The notes beneath the pieces are model-generated. The model searched no databases. It had not been told where the DNA came from and saw only the letters and a list, made by a program, of their open reading frames with translations. The translations under genes and the position numbers were made by a program. A DNA stretch of 31,741 nucleotides from an uncultured Oscillospiraceae bacterium (GTDB lineage: Bacteria > Bacillota > Clostridia > Oscillospirales > Oscillospiraceae), in the NCBI GenBank assembly GCA_910588455.1, contig CAJUPG010000016.1:1-31741 (forward strand). The letters are read 5' to 3'. Positions 30,031-31,741 of the stretch are shown here, one piece after another (the stretch's first letter is position 1; every line of letters begins with the position of its first letter).

Positions 30031-30876
30031 ATGAAAAAATATTTTCTTCCCGGTCTGGCCGCCGCAGGCGGGCTGGCCGGGTTCGCCCTGCGGGCCTGGC
30101 AGCTCTCCGCCGCCGCAGACCCCGCCTCCGGCATTCTTCGCTCCGACCACCCGGCCACCCTGGCCCTGGTGCTTCTGAGTGCCGCGATGGCCCTGCTGTT
30201 TCTTCTTCTGGTCTGGCACGCCTCCTGTCCGGAGGAGGGCGTGTTTTTCTGCCCCAGCTCATTTTATATGGCGCTGATGGCGGCGGGAGGACTTCTCCTG
30301 CTGGCGGCGGGGGGGCTGGAGCTGACCCAGACTCTGGCCGCTTACCAGGACCTGCGGGCGGCGGCCCTGCCGGAAGAGCCGGTGCCCTTCCCGGTCCTTG
30401 AGGTGCTGTGCGGCGTACTGTGCCTGCCCGCCGGAGCGGGCCTTCTGGTGTTCGGACGGGCCAGCTACCGGGGCCAGGACTCCACCGGCCGGCTGCTGAG
30501 CAGTCTGGCCCCGGGCTACCTTGCCCTGGCGCTTCTGATCCGCTACTATGTGGCCCACTCCAGCGACCCCCTGCTGCTGCGGTACTCCTGGTCCCTGCTG
30601 GGCTGGGTGTCTACGCTAGCAGCCCTGTATGCCGTGGCCAGCTGCTGTTACCGGAAGCCGGCCCCCCGGGCCGTGCTGTTTTTCGGCGGTATGGCGGTCT
30701 TTTTGCAGCTGACCGCCCTGGCGGACCGGCCGGACCGGTTCCAGGCCCTGTGCGGCATGGCCCTCATCCTCTCCCTGCTGGCCCAGAGCACCGCTCTGGC
30801 GCAAGCCTGTTTCGGGCCGCGAATGCCCTCCGGGGCGCAGGAGAAGGAGCATTTGGAACCGAAAAATGAAGAATGA
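30031..30876 (+). CDS. Integral membrane protein of unknown function
   Basis: I do not recognise a family. The 281 residues are mostly hydrophobic, with about eight predicted helices (around 4-23, 42-63, 79-97, 125-143, 160-174, 188-206, 212-230 and 238-258) and a short charged tail (EKEHLEPKNEE). There are no clear catalytic motifs; cysteines occur at scattered positions, including a Cys-Cys pair near 205. The ATG at 30031 has AGGAGG eight bases upstream (30017-30022), better than any start in the longer open frame. It shares a transcript with metG, which begins 16 bases after its stop, but no functional link is obvious. Confidence 0.8.
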   Translation: MKKYFLPGLAAAGGLAGFALRAWQLSAAADPASGILRSDHPATLALVLLSAAMALLFLLLVWHASCPEEGVFFCPSSFYMALMAAGGLLLLAAGGLELTQTLAAYQDLRAAALPEEPVPFPVLEVLCGVLCLPAGAGLLVFGRASYRGQDSTGRLLSSLAPGYLALALLIRYYVAHSSDPLLLRYSWSLLGWVSTLAALYAVASCCYRKPAPRAVLFFGGMAVFLQLTALADRPDRFQALCGMALILSLLAQSTALAQACFGPRMPSGAQEKEHLEPKNEE

Positions 30877-30892
30877 CAGGGAGTTTTTGAAT

Positions 30893-31741
30893 ATGGAAAA
30901 ATTTTTTATTACCACCCCCATCTATTACCCCAGCGACAAGCTGCACATCGGCCACACCTACTGCACCGTAGCCACCGACGCAATGGCCCGCTACAAGCGG
31001 CTCACCGGCTGCCAGGTGATGTTCCTCACCGGCACCGACGAGCACGGCCAGAAGATTGAGGACAAAGCCCGGGAGGCCGGAATCACCCCCCAGGAGTTTG
31101 TGGACAACATCGTCCGAGGGGACCGGGGCATTCTGGACCTGTGGAAGCTGATGAACATCTCCAACGACCGGTTTATCCGCACCACCGACAGCTACCATGT
31201 GTCCGCCATCCAGAAGATTTTCAAGAAGATGCACGACAACGGGGACATCTACAAGGGCAAGTATGTGGGCAAATACTGCAAGCCCTGCGAGTCCTTCTGG
31301 ACGGACAGCCAGCTGGTGGACGGCAAGTGCCCCGACTGCGGCCGGGAGGTCCAGGACGCGGAGGAGGAGGCCTATTTCTTCCGGCTGTCCAGGTACGCGG
31401 ACAGAATCCAGGACCTGCTGGAGAATACCGACTTTCTGGAGCCCCGTTCCCGGGTGAATGAGATGGTGAACAACTTCATCAAGCCCGGCCTGGAGGACCT
31501 GTGCGTCTCCCGGACCAGCTTTACCTGGGGCATCCCGGTGGACTTCGACCCCAAGCACGTGGTCTATGTGTGGATTGACGCCCTGGCTAACTATATCACC
31601 GCCCTGGGGTATGAAAACGACCAGTACGACGACTACAGCAAGGGCTGGTGGCCTGGGGTCAACATTGTGGGCAAGGAGATTGTCCGGTTCCACTCCATCA
31701 TCTGGCCCGCCATGCTCATGAGCCTGGGCGAGCCCCTGCCC
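30893..31741 (+). CDS. metG: Methionyl-tRNA synthetase, 3' end missing
   Basis: MetRS attaches methionine to initiator and elongator tRNA-Met in the cytoplasm. The 283 visible codons start MEKFFITTPIYYPSDK with the class-I HIGH motif at 18-21 and TGTDEHGQKIE shortly after. A zinc knuckle of four cysteines is present (Cys129-x2-Cys132-x13-Cys146-x2-Cys149), and VYVWIDALANYI marks the catalytic core. The KMSKS loop, anticodon-binding domain and C-terminus lie beyond the window edge. The frame has no stop before the end. AGGGAG lies about nine bases before the ATG. No T-box is seen upstream; expression probably comes from the promoter at 29960. Confidence 0.97.
   Translation, partial: MEKFFITTPIYYPSDKLHIGHTYCTVATDAMARYKRLTGCQVMFLTGTDEHGQKIEDKAREAGITPQEFVDNIVRGDRGILDLWKLMNISNDRFIRTTDSYHVSAIQKIFKKMHDNGDIYKGKYVGKYCKPCESFWTDSQLVDGKCPDCGREVQDAEEEAYFFRLSRYADRIQDLLENTDFLEPRSRVNEMVNNFIKPGLEDLCVSRTSFTWGIPVDFDPKHVVYVWIDALANYITALGYENDQYDDYSKGWWPGVNIVGKEIVRFHSIIWPAMLMSLGEPLP

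Overview
The window reads as chromosome from a GC-rich, anaerobic Gram-positive of class Clostridia, most likely an Oscillospiraceae-type gut bacterium (inference). The grounds are strong AGGAGG-type ribosome binding sites, SigA-type promoters (TTGACA, about 17 bases, TATAAT), paired glgC/glgD genes, an S-layer-homology protein, a SpoVB-like flippase, a DUF3842 protein, a crotonase and a lysine riboswitch. I see no insertion sequence, prophage, CRISPR array, tRNA or rRNA gene.

Layout. 1-918 is the 3' part of a D-Ala-D-Ala carboxypeptidase gene. 1018-6955 is a glycogen operon, glgB-glgC-glgD-glgA, behind one clear promoter. 6966-14422 is a tightly overlapping operon, larE-larB-larC plus a four-gene Opp/Nik-type ABC transporter. 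It makes the nickel-pincer nucleotide (NPN) cofactor and probably imports its nickel. No larA (the apo-racemase) is in the window. 14424-14677 carries a promoter, a heavily structured RNA and an intrinsic terminator that match no RNA family I recognise. A small membrane-anchored protein gene (14755-15231) follows.

15285-18976 (minus strand) encodes a large secreted NAGPA-like glycosidase with SLH and SH3 domains, and a crotonase. 19131-20633 (plus) is the SpoVB-like flippase. 25141 down to 20609 (minus) is one transcription unit: an FMN-dependent 2-hydroxy-acid dehydrogenase with an N-terminal cysteine cluster, a MATE efflux protein, an AI-2E-family permease and galactose mutarotase.

25225-26120 is the densest regulatory stretch. 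Two divergent promoters have their -35 boxes inside a 42-bp near-perfect palindrome. The rightward transcript begins with a lysine riboswitch followed by two hairpin terminators, then an NhaC-family transporter with an unusual extracytoplasmic zinc-ribbon. The leftward transcript begins with a sequence matching the PyrR-binding consensus. It then has a 26-codon leader ORF, an antiterminator/terminator pair and a 44-residue orphan protein. The rest is a minus-strand operon of a CBS-domain CorC-like protein, a YigZ/IMPACT protein and a DUF3842 protein, and a plus-strand operon of an integral membrane protein and metG (cut by the window end).

The best candidates for something undescribed are the structured RNA at 14460-14677, the leftward attenuator-like leader at 25484-25737 with its orphan small protein, and the promoter-plus-alternative-hairpin leader in front of larE.
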